The notes under the pieces were generated by a model that saw only the letters and a list, made by a program, of their open reading frames with translations, ran no database searches and was not told where the DNA came from. The position numbers and the translations under genes are program-made. Shown here one piece after another: positions 38,967 to 47,991 of a stretch of 64,000 bases of DNA. Each line of letters begins with the position of its first letter. The first letter of the stretch is position 1. Origin of the DNA: CAAGNP01 sp045595965. GTDB lineage: Bacteria > Bacteroidota > Bacteroidia > Bacteroidales > UBA932. The DNA is taken from the NCBI GenBank assembly GCA_045595965.1, contig JAZOBN010000008.1, forward strand, positions 62,001 to 126,000, in the 5' to 3' direction.

Positions 38967-40631
38967 CTACAGCATTATCAGCAACAGCAGTTGTGCAGTC
39001 AGAATCCTTAAGAACATCGAGAGTGGGTATACAGTAGAATAACTCACTGCCGGAACGTTGATATTACTTGACAAGGAATTAGAATATGCAAGGGCAGAAG
39101 GGTTCGTATTGCTGCCGGCTATAATTCCAGCTATAGTGAAGTAATCAAGTTTCAGAAGATACTTGGCAATAAGTCCTATAACTAAGATTGGCACCATTGT
39201 TATCAAAAGACCATAGAGGACATACCAAAGTCCGTCACCATTTACAAGTGAATCAATAAATCCACCTCCCGCTTCTATCCCCACACTAGCAAGGAAGAGG
39301 GCAATCCCCACCTCTCTTAACATAAGATTTGCACTCTGTGTGGTATAAGTCACAAGACCAAACTTGTATCCGAAGCTCCCTACAAGTATTGCGATGATAA
39401 GTGGTCCACCTGCCAAGCCGAGTTTAAGAGGGGTTGGCATCCCTGGGAAGGCAATTGGAATACTTCCAAATACAATACCTAAAGCAATACCCAGAAAGAT
39501 AGTGGTAAGATGTGGTGAATCGAGATTCTTAAGTTCGTTGCCAAGATACTCTCCCACCTTTTCAACATCTTCCTGCTGACCGACAACCACAATTCTGTCA
39601 CCCACCATCAATCTCAGATGGGGATCGGCAAAGAATTGGAGACCGGAACGGTGAACACGGGTTACATTGACACCATATATTTTTCTAAGATTCAGGCTGC
39701 CCAGGGTTTTTCCGTTAATCTCCGATTTGGTAACGAGGATCCTCTTCGAAACCATTGGAGACTCCTGTTTCTCCCAATCGATATGCACCTCTTTCCCGAT
39801 AAAAGCAGTAACTGCCTCCTTATCCTCGTCAGAACACACAACATACATTATATCCCCCAATTTAAGCACTGTATCCTTCACAGGTATGCTTACGTGCCCC
39901 TGGTGACTTATTCTGGAGCAGACAAAAGATCTACCCAAAAGGGTCTGTACCTCAGGGAGTTGTTTTCCTGCTATCGATTCATTTGCCACTTGCAGATAGA
40001 TAATCTTGGGGGCATTTTTCGCTTCAGAAGCCTTTGCGATAATCTCCGCCTCCTCTTTCTTGAGGTTCACCTTTCCTAGATACCTTACCAGGACAATAGA
40101 TACGATAATACCGACGACACCCAACGGATATGCGCATGCGTATGCCAATGCAATGGAATCTCCAGTATAATTCATCTGGGTCAATGTCTCATTTGCTGCA
40201 CCAAGACCGGGTGTATTGGTCACCGCTCCGCAAAGCATACCCACAATCATAGGGAAATCTATCCCTCCATCAATATAATAGATGCCGAAAGCGACCAGAA
40301 TATTCAAAGCAACAAGTCCTATAGCAAGGCTGTTCAATTTTACCCCACCCTGTTTCATTGATGAAAAGAATGATGGGCCCACCTGGAGTCCGATACAGAA
40401 AACAAAGAGGATAAGTCCGAACTCTTTTACAAATTTAAGGACAGCAGGATTGCATCCGAAGCCGAAATGTCCCATCAGCAAACCCACAAAAAGGACAAAT
40501 GTAACCCCGAATGAAACACCTAAAATCTTGAATTTACCCAACATGACACCCGCCGCAATTACGAAGGCATATAACAGCACAATATGAGCGACAGATGAAG
40601 AATCCCATAAAAGTGTATTTATCCACTCCAT
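38967..40631 (-). CDS. AspT/YidE/YbjL-type transporter with two TrkA-C domains
   Basis: 554-aa membrane protein. Two membrane halves of about five helices (1-170, with FGLILFVFCIGLQVGPSFF and MLCGAVTNTPGLGAANETL; and 385-554, with GLALFLASVG-like IALFLASVGIEAGGGF and AGSNTNPSALAYSNSL) flank two cytoplasmic TrkA-C/RCK-C domains (about 205-290 and 295-375). This is the AAE family plan, whose known member AspT exchanges aspartate and alanine. The substrate here is unknown. It has its own promoter inside the end of the upstream Ca2+ ATPase gene. Confidence 0.9.
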   Translation of the reverse strand: MEWINTLLWDSSSVAHIVLLYAFVIAAGVMLGKFKILGVSFGVTFVLFVGLLMGHFGFGCNPAVLKFVKEFGLILFVFCIGLQVGPSFFSSMKQGGVKLNSLAIGLVALNILVAFGIYYIDGGIDFPMIVGMLCGAVTNTPGLGAANETLTQMNYTGDSIALAYACAYPLGVVGIIVSIVLVRYLGKVNLKKEEAEIIAKASEAKNAPKIIYLQVANESIAGKQLPEVQTLLGRSFVCSRISHQGHVSIPVKDTVLKLGDIMYVVCSDEDKEAVTAFIGKEVHIDWEKQESPMVSKRILVTKSEINGKTLGSLNLRKIYGVNVTRVHRSGLQFFADPHLRLMVGDRIVVVGQQEDVEKVGEYLGNELKNLDSPHLTTIFLGIALGIVFGSIPIAFPGMPTPLKLGLAGGPLIIAILVGSFGYKFGLVTYTTQSANLMLREVGIALFLASVGIEAGGGFIDSLVNGDGLWYVLYGLLITMVPILVIGLIAKYLLKLDYFTIAGIIAGSNTNPSALAYSNSLSSNINVPAVSYSTVYPLSMFLRILTAQLLLLIML

Positions 40632-40660
40632 ACTACATCAAAACTTAAATTTTCGGGGGG

Positions 40661-40695
40661 CAAAAATAGGCATTTATATCAATCCCTCTTACAAA
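40661..40695 (-). promoter_or_regulatory. Promoter of the AspT/YidE-type transporter gene
   Basis: Minus-strand TTTG (40695-40692), a 23-bp spacer, then TATTTTTG (40668-40661), 29 nt before the ATG at 40631. The -33 box overlaps the 3' end of the Ca2+ ATPase gene. Confidence 0.55.
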
Positions 40696-43285
40696 TTCTG
40701 ACAAAAAATTTCACTACTTCACTTATGACAAATGGGGCAAAAGATAGTCCTATTACATACCACCATTGAGTTCCATCAAGGGAAGTAACTGAGAACAAGC
40801 CTTGTAAAGCCGGGATAAGCAATACCGCCAACATAAGTCCTGTCACCAACAGGACAGCACCTATAAGAAGTTTATTGGTAAAGAGCTGTCCCAATCCGCT
40901 ATGCATCCCGGAACGGATACTGAATATGATTGTCAACTGGGAAAATGCAAGTGTTGCAAAGGTCATTGTCCTTGCCGCCTCCAAAGAGGTCTGCAACCCT
41001 ATATGATATGCAAGCAGTGTAAGTGCTGCAACCATGGCACCCTGAAGCAGAACTCTGAATGAGAAGCCTCTGGTCATGATTCCCTCCTTTGGATCTACAG
41101 GTTTTCTCCTCATAACATCCTTTTGTGCAGGATCTACACTCAATGCAAGAGCTGGCAGGCTGTCTGTTACAAGATTTATCCAAAGGATGTGGATAGGGAG
41201 CAATGGGGTCACCATATTACAAATTACAGCTATAAAAAGGACAAGAATTTCTCCAAGGTTTGTTGACAACATGAATTGGATTGACTTCATCAGATTGTCA
41301 TATATCCTTCTCCCCTCTGACACAGAAGAGACTATTGTTGCAAAATTATCATCCGTCAAGACCACATCTGCCGCCTCTTTGCTCACATCTGTACCTGTAA
41401 TTCCCATGGCCACACCTATATCTGCCAATTTCAAAGCAGGGGCATCGTTAACGCCATCCCCGGTCATTGCAACCACATTTCCGAGAGACTGATAAGCCTT
41501 TACTATTCTCACCTTATGTTCGGGTGCTACCCTCGCAAACACAGATACTTTGCCGGCAATCTTAACAAGTTCCTCATCATCCATACCCTCTACATCTGCC
41601 CCGGTGAGGACATTATCCCCCTCTTCAAGGATCCCCAAAGCAGAAGCTATTGCAGAAGCGGTTATCTTGTGGTCTCCAGTAATCATTACGGGCCTGATCC
41701 CCGCCATCCGGCACTGTGCCACTGCATCCTTAACCTCTTCACGGGGTGGATCAATCATCCCGACCATCCCTGCAAACACTATGTTTTTTTCGACTGCATC
41801 ATGGGTCAGTTCATCCGGCATCTGGGAAACACACTTATACCCCATGGCAAGTACTCTCAATGCTGAAGAGGCCATATCAAGGTTCTCATTTTTGAGTCTC
41901 TGAATATCTTCCGTAGTAATTTCCCTTACATCTTCCCCATCAACTATTCTGTCACAACATGCAAGAAGTTCATCCAAACCACCTTTGATGGCAACAAAAA
42001 AACCTTTTCCACTCTGAAGAGGGTGTATGGTAGTCATCAGTTTTCTATCCGAATCGAAGGGGATCTCGGCTACTCTCGGTGATGTTTTTTCCAGTTCATC
42101 TTTCAATATCCCCACTTTCGCCCCCATATCCAGCAAAGCTGTCTCCGTAGGATCCCCTACACTTACAAAGCCACTCCCGGATTGGGATATTTTTGCATCA
42201 TTTGCCAGTACAGCAATCTTGATAAGCAATTCACTCTCCTTGAATATCTTAGTCACTGTCATCTTGTTCTGGGTCAACGTACCAGTCTTGTCTGAACAGA
42301 TTACAGTAGTGCTGCCGAGTGTCTCAACTGATGGAAGATTTCTGACTATCGCATTTCTCTTTGCCAGACGCTGTACACCTATTGCCAGCACAATGGTGGA
42401 GACAGCGGGTAGCCCCTCAGGGATTGCGGCCGCTGCAAGACTTACAGCTGTCATGAACATCGAAAGGAGATCATTGCCGTAAATTATACCAATAACAAAT
42501 ATCAGAGCGCAGGCCACAAGAGCGGCGATTGCGAGTACCTTTCCCAGGTTGTCAAGACGTTTCTGCATAGGAGTTTTTACCTCTTTAACAGACTGGATCA
42601 TAGAAGCTATCTTCCCCACTTCAGACCTCTCACCTGTCGCCACAACAATCCCTTTTCCCCTGCCATATGTAACATTGCAAGAAGAGAAGGCCATATTTAC
42701 CCTATCCCCGATACCCACCTCGTTCTCAATGGTTTGGGTTGATTTTTCCACTGGCAATGACTCACCTGTCAAAGCCGCCTCCTGAATCTTGAGATTGACA
42801 GACTCACACAAACGCAAATCTGCCGGTACACTGTCACCGGTCTCAATTACCACCACATCCCCGACAACAAGCTCCCTCGACTCAATAACTACTACCTTCC
42901 CATCTCTCAACACCTTGCAATGGGGAGCCGACATCTTTTCCAGAGCATCAAGAGATTTTTCTGCTTTGGACTCCTGCAACATTCCGATAATAGCATTCAC
43001 AACAACAATAGAGAGGATGATGATCGCATCTGTAATACCCTCCCCTTCGATATATCCGACGACACCGGAGATTATGGCTGCAACAACAAGAACAATGATC
43101 ATAAAACTCTTGAACTGGCTCAAGAATTTCATGATCATTGATGTATGTTTAACCTTTTTGAATTCGTTATAACCGTCGCGTTCCAGTCTTTTGGAAACCT
43201 CCTGGTCAGAAAGACCCACCAAAGGGTCAACAGATAGATTTTTGCACAATTCTTCGACACTCAGCCGATAGTTTTCACGTATCAT
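40679..43285 (-). CDS. Calcium-translocating P-type ATPase (PMCA/SERCA-like)
   Basis: 868 aa from ATG 43285 (MIRENYRLSVEELC); an in-frame upstream codon at 43321 adds 12 residues outside the family and is not used. P2 ATPase motifs occur in order: TGES in the actuator domain, PEGL in helix M4 (AAIPEGLPAV), the phosphorylation site SDKTGTLTQNKMT, nucleotide-domain FDSDRKLMTT and KGGLDELL, and the hinge MTGDGVNDAPALKLADIGVAMG. Ten helices are predicted. It pumps Ca2+ (or Mn2+) out. It lies 39 bp after clpB on the same strand, so they are probably co-transcribed. Confidence 0.95.
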   Translation of the reverse strand: MIRENYRLSVEELCKNLSVDPLVGLSDQEVSKRLERDGYNEFKKVKHTSMIMKFLSQFKSFMIIVLVVAAIISGVVGYIEGEGITDAIIILSIVVVNAIIGMLQESKAEKSLDALEKMSAPHCKVLRDGKVVVIESRELVVGDVVVIETGDSVPADLRLCESVNLKIQEAALTGESLPVEKSTQTIENEVGIGDRVNMAFSSCNVTYGRGKGIVVATGERSEVGKIASMIQSVKEVKTPMQKRLDNLGKVLAIAALVACALIFVIGIIYGNDLLSMFMTAVSLAAAAIPEGLPAVSTIVLAIGVQRLAKRNAIVRNLPSVETLGSTTVICSDKTGTLTQNKMTVTKIFKESELLIKIAVLANDAKISQSGSGFVSVGDPTETALLDMGAKVGILKDELEKTSPRVAEIPFDSDRKLMTTIHPLQSGKGFFVAIKGGLDELLACCDRIVDGEDVREITTEDIQRLKNENLDMASSALRVLAMGYKCVSQMPDELTHDAVEKNIVFAGMVGMIDPPREEVKDAVAQCRMAGIRPVMITGDHKITASAIASALGILEEGDNVLTGADVEGMDDEELVKIAGKVSVFARVAPEHKVRIVKAYQSLGNVVAMTGDGVNDAPALKLADIGVAMGITGTDVSKEAADVVLTDDNFATIVSSVSEGRRIYDNLMKSIQFMLSTNLGEILVLFIAVICNMVTPLLPIHILWINLVTDSLPALALSVDPAQKDVMRRKPVDPKEGIMTRGFSFRVLLQGAMVAALTLLAYHIGLQTSLEAARTMTFATLAFSQLTIIFSIRSGMHSGLGQLFTNKLLIGAVLLVTGLMLAVLLIPALQGLFSVTSLDGTQWWYVIGLSFAPFVISEVVKFFVRICKRD

Positions 43286-43324
43286 ATAAAAATTAAAAAT
43301 TATCGGGATGATACGCTGCAATTA

Positions 43325-45457
43325 TTATGCCTTTATCACTATCTCTCCATCATGAATACCGACAGAAACCGAGCTCTCCTTGGTTATATCCCCGTTAAGG
43401 ATTGAAGTGGCCAGAAGGTTTACAAGTTCTCTCTGAAGAATCCTTTTGATCGGCCTTGCTCCATAAGCAGGATCAAACCCTTTCTCTGCAAGATAATTGA
43501 CAAATTCACTGGTAAAAGTGATCTCTATTCCATTCTCTTTCATCTTCTCTTTAACATCCTTCAACTGAATATTGAGAATTCCGAGAATTGCCTCTTTTGA
43601 GAGTGGTTCAAACATGATTATCTCATCAATTCTGTTAAAGAATTCCGGTCTGACACTCGACTTCAGCAGTGTGATGACATCTCTCCTGCAATCTTCCATA
43701 AGTTTCTCTTTGTCACCACCCTCAAGTTTATTCATATAAAGTTGGATAACGTCTGACCCTATGTTTGAAGTCATAATCAGGATTGTATTCTTGAAATCAA
43801 CAGTTCTCCCTTTATTGTCGGTCAATCTTCCGTCATCCAGTACCTGAAGGAGAATATTGAACACATCGGGGTGTGCCTTCTCTATCTCATCCAGCAAAAC
43901 TACAGAATATGGTTTTCTTCTGACCGCTTCTGTCAACTGTCCCCCCTCATCATACCCAACATATCCCGGAGGAGCCCCCACAAGACGGGAGACTGAGTGT
44001 CTCTCTTGATATTCACTCATATCAATACGGGTTATCATATTCTCATCATTGAAGAGGGCCTCAGCAAGTGCTTTTGCCAACTCTGTCTTTCCTACACCAG
44101 TTGTTCCCAGGAACATGAATGAACCTATAGGGCGTTTCTCATTCTGAAGCCCGGCACGACTCCTTCTGACGGCATCTGAAACCGCCCTCACAGCCTCATC
44201 CTGCCCCACTACCCTATTGTGAAGCAATTGCTCCATATTTAGCAGTTTCTTCTTTTCACTCTCAAGCATTCTATTGACAGGAATTCCTGTCCATCTCGAA
44301 ACAATTTCTGCTATATCTTCTGCCTGTACAGCCTCATTTATAAGTGGATCAGGGTTTGAATCCCTCTTTCTGGTAAGGTCATCTATCTCACTCTGCAGTT
44401 GGGCCATCTTACCATATCTTATTTCGGCCACCTTACCATAATCGCCCCTTCTCTCAGCATCAGAAGCAAGGTATTTGAAATGTTCCATATCCTCTCTCTT
44501 CCTTTGCAGATCGCCAAGGAGACTCTTCTCCTGTTGCCATTTGTCGTTAAACGTCTTGTACTCTCTTTCCAGCTCCTTCAACTGAGACTGGATCTCATCA
44601 AGTTTGGGAGATTTTCCCTCCCGTTTGATCGCCTCACGTTCTATCTCAAGCTGACGTATCTTTCTGGAGAGTTCATCTATTGATTCGGGAACCGAATTTA
44701 TCTCAAGACGGAGCTTTGACGCTGCCTCATCGATCAAGTCTATCGCTTTATCCGGTAGAAAACGGTTGGTAATATATCTGTGGGACAACTCCACTGCCGC
44801 AATGATTGCATCATCTTCAATATGTACCTTGTGGTGATTCTCATATTTCTCCTTCAACCCACGGAGGATTGAAATTGATTCAGCAGGATTGGGTTCATCT
44901 ACAAGCACCATCTGGAAACGTCTCTCCAACGCCTTGTCCTCCTCGAAATATTTGCGGTATTCATCCAGTGTAGTAGAACCGATAGCCCTCAGTTCACCTC
45001 TGGCCAGAGCAGGTTTCAGGATATTTGCTGCATCCATTGCACCCGACGAGCGTCCTGCACCCACCAAAGTATGAATCTCATCGATGAAGAGGATTATCTC
45101 CCCTTCACTCTCTATAACCGCTTTCACAACCCCCTTCAACCTCTCTTCAAATTCACCTTGATATTTTGCACCAGCTATCAAAGCACCCATATCCAGGGAG
45201 TATATCTCCTTGCTCTTCAAATTCTCAGGAACATCCTGATTTATAATACGCTGTGCTATACCTTCAGATATAGCAGTCTTTCCTACACCCGGCTCACCCA
45301 CAAGGATGGGATTGTTCTTTGTCCTTCTGCTCAAAATCTGGAGGACTCGTCTGATCTCCTCATCCCTCCCGATTACCGGATCCAGTTTTCCCTCTTTTGC
45401 CTTGTCATTGAGATTGACGGCAAATCTTCCTAAAATTTCTTTGTTTTCCTGTTTCAT
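43325..45457 (-). CDS. clpB: ClpB-type disaggregase lacking the N-terminal domain
   Basis: AAA+ chaperone that dissolves aggregates with DnaK. From ATG 45457 it is 710 aa against ~860 for full ClpB. It begins directly at AAA-1 (Walker A GEPGVGKTA, about 54-62), then the long coiled-coil M-domain (about 225-355, LKELEREYKTF, RRGDYGKVAEIRYGKM) that distinguishes ClpB from ClpA/C, then AAA-2 (GTTGVGKTELAKALAEALF) and the C-terminal domain. The Clp N-domain (about 140 aa) is absent, and the 106 bp upstream to the divergent gene cannot encode it. The start is supported by GGAGG (45469-45473) 11 nt upstream; a TTG at 45502 would lie upstream of the predicted transcript start. Confidence 0.94.
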   Translation of the reverse strand: MKQENKEILGRFAVNLNDKAKEGKLDPVIGRDEEIRRVLQILSRRTKNNPILVGEPGVGKTAISEGIAQRIINQDVPENLKSKEIYSLDMGALIAGAKYQGEFEERLKGVVKAVIESEGEIILFIDEIHTLVGAGRSSGAMDAANILKPALARGELRAIGSTTLDEYRKYFEEDKALERRFQMVLVDEPNPAESISILRGLKEKYENHHKVHIEDDAIIAAVELSHRYITNRFLPDKAIDLIDEAASKLRLEINSVPESIDELSRKIRQLEIEREAIKREGKSPKLDEIQSQLKELEREYKTFNDKWQQEKSLLGDLQRKREDMEHFKYLASDAERRGDYGKVAEIRYGKMAQLQSEIDDLTRKRDSNPDPLINEAVQAEDIAEIVSRWTGIPVNRMLESEKKKLLNMEQLLHNRVVGQDEAVRAVSDAVRRSRAGLQNEKRPIGSFMFLGTTGVGKTELAKALAEALFNDENMITRIDMSEYQERHSVSRLVGAPPGYVGYDEGGQLTEAVRRKPYSVVLLDEIEKAHPDVFNILLQVLDDGRLTDNKGRTVDFKNTILIMTSNIGSDVIQLYMNKLEGGDKEKLMEDCRRDVITLLKSSVRPEFFNRIDEIIMFEPLSKEAILGILNIQLKDVKEKMKENGIEITFTSEFVNYLAEKGFDPAYGARPIKRILQRELVNLLATSILNGDITKESSVSVGIHDGEIVIKA

Positions 45458-45487
45458 AATATAAATTTCCTCCGGAGTCCATATTCT

Positions 45488-45524
45488 CAAATTTTTTGCC
45501 AATTAAATTTATGTCATTATGGCA
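45488..45524 (-). promoter_or_regulatory. Candidate stress promoter of clpB (same layout as htpG)
   Basis: Minus strand: TGCCATAATGACA (45524-45512), 8 nt, ATTGG, then CAAAAAATTTG. The htpG region has CGACATTTTGTCA, 10 nt, ATTGG, then TATAGAAATTG. Both 13-mers fit YGnCATwwTGnCA. The predicted start is near 45484, leaving a ~27-nt leader that includes GGAGG. Confidence 0.5.
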
Positions 45525-45544
45525 GATAATAAGGGCTAAAATTA

Positions 45545-45575
45545 TTTGAATAATGGATTCAGATTACTATTTTTG
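45545..45575 (+). promoter_or_regulatory. Promoter of the C1 peptidase cluster
   Basis: TTTG (45545-45548), a 19-bp spacer, TATTTTTG (45568-45575): full Bacteroidota consensus. The first peptidase ATG follows 34 nt after the -7 box. Confidence 0.75.
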
Positions 45576-45608
45576 CATAATTGGACAATTATTTAATTTT
45601 ACAATATT

Positions 45609-46814
45609 ATGAACCTTAAATCAGTAATTCTTATCGGAGCATCTGTTTGTATGCTTTCGGTAAATGCTTTTGCACAAAAGAAAAAAGCCCCTAAACAAGA
45701 AGAGCCACAAGGTTATGTATTTACAACTGTTGTGGAAAACCCTGTTACCTCAATCAAAAACCAGAACAATACAGGAACATGCTGGTGTTTCTCTGCCCTC
45801 TCATTCTTTGAGTCTGAGATCATTAAAGCCGGTGGTCCAAAAGATATTGATCTTTCTGAGATGTTTGTTGTATCACACGCATATGCTGACAAAGCTGAAA
45901 AATATGTAAGACTGCACGGTGTTCTCAATTTCGGTCCGGGCAGCTCTTTTGGTGATGCACTTTATGTGATGAAACACTACGGAATCGTTCCAAATTCTGA
46001 AATGACCGGTCTTAACTATGGTACAGAAAACCACGTTCACGGTGAGATGGATGCATTGACCAACGCATATGTTGAAACAGTCGTTAAAAATCCTAACAGA
46101 AAACTTACTACTGCATGGAAAAAAGGTTTCCAGGGGATTCTTGACGCATATCTTGGTGAAAGACCTGAAACTTTCTTTGTTGATGGTGTAGAGCACGATC
46201 CTAAGAGTTATATGGCATCTCTCCCTATCAATCTTGACGACTATGTTGACATCGTATCTTGGACACACGTCCCTTATTATGAGGAGACTGTTCAGGAAGT
46301 TCCTGACAACTGGCGTTGGGAGAAAGCATACAATGTCCCACTTGAGGATATGATGGCAATTATTGACAATGCGCTTAACAATGGTTACACCCTTGCATGG
46401 GCATCCGATGTAAGTGAAAAAGGATTCACCCGTGATGGTATCGGTGTTGTTCCGGATGCTGAAGCTATCAAAAAAGCATCAGGAAGCGATGAAGCCCGCT
46501 GGATAGGTGCAGACCCTCGCAACCCTGCAAAGAGTGTTGCAACCCCCGGTCCAGAGTTGAAGATTACCCCTGAAATGCGTCAGGCAAGTTATGACAACTA
46601 CCAGACTACAGATGACCACGGTATGCACATGTACGGTATCGCAAAAGATCAGAATGGCACCAAATACTACATCATCAAGAACTCTTGGGGTGAGTCTGGC
46701 AAATATAAAGGAATCTGGTACGTATCTGAAGCTTTCGTTCAGTACAAGACCATGGATATCCTTGTAAACAAGAATGCTATTCCACAGGAAATCAGAGCAA
46801 AACTCGGTCTATAA
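45609..46814 (+). CDS. Exported C1B (bleomycin hydrolase/aminopeptidase C-like) peptidase, copy 1
   Basis: 401-aa papain-fold cysteine peptidase. The signal peptide ends VNAFAQ (about residue 23), followed by a Lys-rich stretch. Active-site residues: Gln52 and Cys58 in NQNNTGTCWCFS, His in TTDDHGMHMYGIAKD and Asn in YYIIKNSWGESGKYKG. The C1B insertion and the RAKLGL C-terminus resemble bleomycin hydrolase. Classical members are cytosolic, but this one is exported. It is the first of three tandem paralogues and the most divergent (insert around 300-320). Confidence 0.93.
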   Translation: MNLKSVILIGASVCMLSVNAFAQKKKAPKQEEPQGYVFTTVVENPVTSIKNQNNTGTCWCFSALSFFESEIIKAGGPKDIDLSEMFVVSHAYADKAEKYVRLHGVLNFGPGSSFGDALYVMKHYGIVPNSEMTGLNYGTENHVHGEMDALTNAYVETVVKNPNRKLTTAWKKGFQGILDAYLGERPETFFVDGVEHDPKSYMASLPINLDDYVDIVSWTHVPYYEETVQEVPDNWRWEKAYNVPLEDMMAIIDNALNNGYTLAWASDVSEKGFTRDGIGVVPDAEAIKKASGSDEARWIGADPRNPAKSVATPGPELKITPEMRQASYDNYQTTDDHGMHMYGIAKDQNGTKYYIIKNSWGESGKYKGIWYVSEAFVQYKTMDILVNKNAIPQEIRAKLGL

Positions 46815-46842
46815 TACTTAACCTTCCATATAGAATAATACC

Positions 46843-47967
46843 ATGAAGTTACGCAACATCGTATTATCCGCTTTAATTACCCTTCCTATGAGCATTTTTG
46901 CTCAGGGAGGGTATGTTTTTTCTACTATAGTGGAGAATAAAGCGACCCCTGTAAAAGATCAGGCACAAACAGGCACCTGCTGGTGCTATGGCACTACTTC
47001 ATTTATCGAATCTGAACTTATCAGAACCGGTAAAGGTGAGCATGACCTCTCAGAAATGTTTACTGTGAGGCATAACTACAACAAGAGGATGTTCGACAAC
47101 TTCCTCAGAAGAGGAAAAGGGAACGTCTATCCCGGGAGCATTGCCCACATGGCAATCAATGTAATGAATGAATTCGGACTTGTCCCTGAAGAGGCTTACG
47201 ATGGAATAAATTACGATTCAGATAAACACAACCACACAGAACTCAGCAAATATGTAAAAGTCCTTTCTGAAGTCACTGTTGACCAGAAAGTCCTTTCACC
47301 TGAATCACTTGAACTCCAGGAGGCTCTGTTTGACATCTATCTGGGTGAACTTCCCAAGACATTCTCTTACAGAGGGAAAGAGTACACCCCTATTTCTTTC
47401 AAAGAGGAGATGGGTCTCGATTTCTCAGACTATGTTGAACTTACAAGTTTCACCCACCAGCCTTTCTATCAAGCAGTAGAGGTAGAAATACCCGATAACT
47501 GGGATCATCAGAGAATCTACAATGTTCCCCTTGATGAATTTATGGAGACCATCAACAACTCTTTGGAAAAAGGTTACACATTGGTTTGGGATGGTGACTG
47601 CAGTGAAGCAGGGTACATATTCTCGAAACAGCTTTGCATAGTTCCACAGGACACTAAGATGACACGCAAAGAACTGGAAGAGGCCGTTGAACAAGGTATT
47701 GTTCCAGAACAGGAGGTGGATCAGGAGCTCCGTCAGAAATTTTTTGAGACATTCCTCACTGTTGATGACCACCTTGAGCACATAACAGGTATTGTTAAAG
47801 ACCAGAATGGGACTCTCTATTACCAGACAAAAAACTCATGGGGTACCGAATCAAATGGTACAGGATACCACAAAATGTCTGAAAACTTTGTAAAAGGAAA
47901 GACAATCTCCATCCTAGTACACAAAGATGGTATTCCAAAGAATATCAGAAAGAAACTCGGTCTATAA
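46843..47967 (+). CDS. Exported C1B peptidase, copy 2
   Basis: 374 aa, signal peptide MKLRNIVLSALITLPMSIFA plus Q. Gln40 and Cys46 lie in KDQAQTGTCWCYG, the His in TVDDHLEHITGIVKD, and the Asn in YYQTKNSWGTESNG. It shares long stretches with copy 3, such as TTSFIESELIRTGKGE and LSEMFTVRHNYN, so these two arose from a recent duplication. It ends KKLGL. It starts 28 bp after copy 1. Probably cleaves peptides in the periplasm or at the surface. Confidence 0.93.
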   Translation: MKLRNIVLSALITLPMSIFAQGGYVFSTIVENKATPVKDQAQTGTCWCYGTTSFIESELIRTGKGEHDLSEMFTVRHNYNKRMFDNFLRRGKGNVYPGSIAHMAINVMNEFGLVPEEAYDGINYDSDKHNHTELSKYVKVLSEVTVDQKVLSPESLELQEALFDIYLGELPKTFSYRGKEYTPISFKEEMGLDFSDYVELTSFTHQPFYQAVEVEIPDNWDHQRIYNVPLDEFMETINNSLEKGYTLVWDGDCSEAGYIFSKQLCIVPQDTKMTRKELEEAVEQGIVPEQEVDQELRQKFFETFLTVDDHLEHITGIVKDQNGTLYYQTKNSWGTESNGTGYHKMSENFVKGKTISILVHKDGIPKNIRKKLGL

Positions 47968-47991
47968 CCAAATAACACAAACTAATCGGCT

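Noticed and set aside
38943..38968. Hairpin AGTCCG/CGGACT as a terminator between the FISUMP gene and the convergent transporter gene
   Set aside because: It has a 14-nt loop, no T-run, and overlaps the stop codon of the transporter gene.
45458..45502. Longer N-terminus of ClpB from a TTG at 45502
   Set aside because: It would start upstream of the predicted transcript start, the added residues have no family match, and GGAGG is correctly spaced for ATG 45457.
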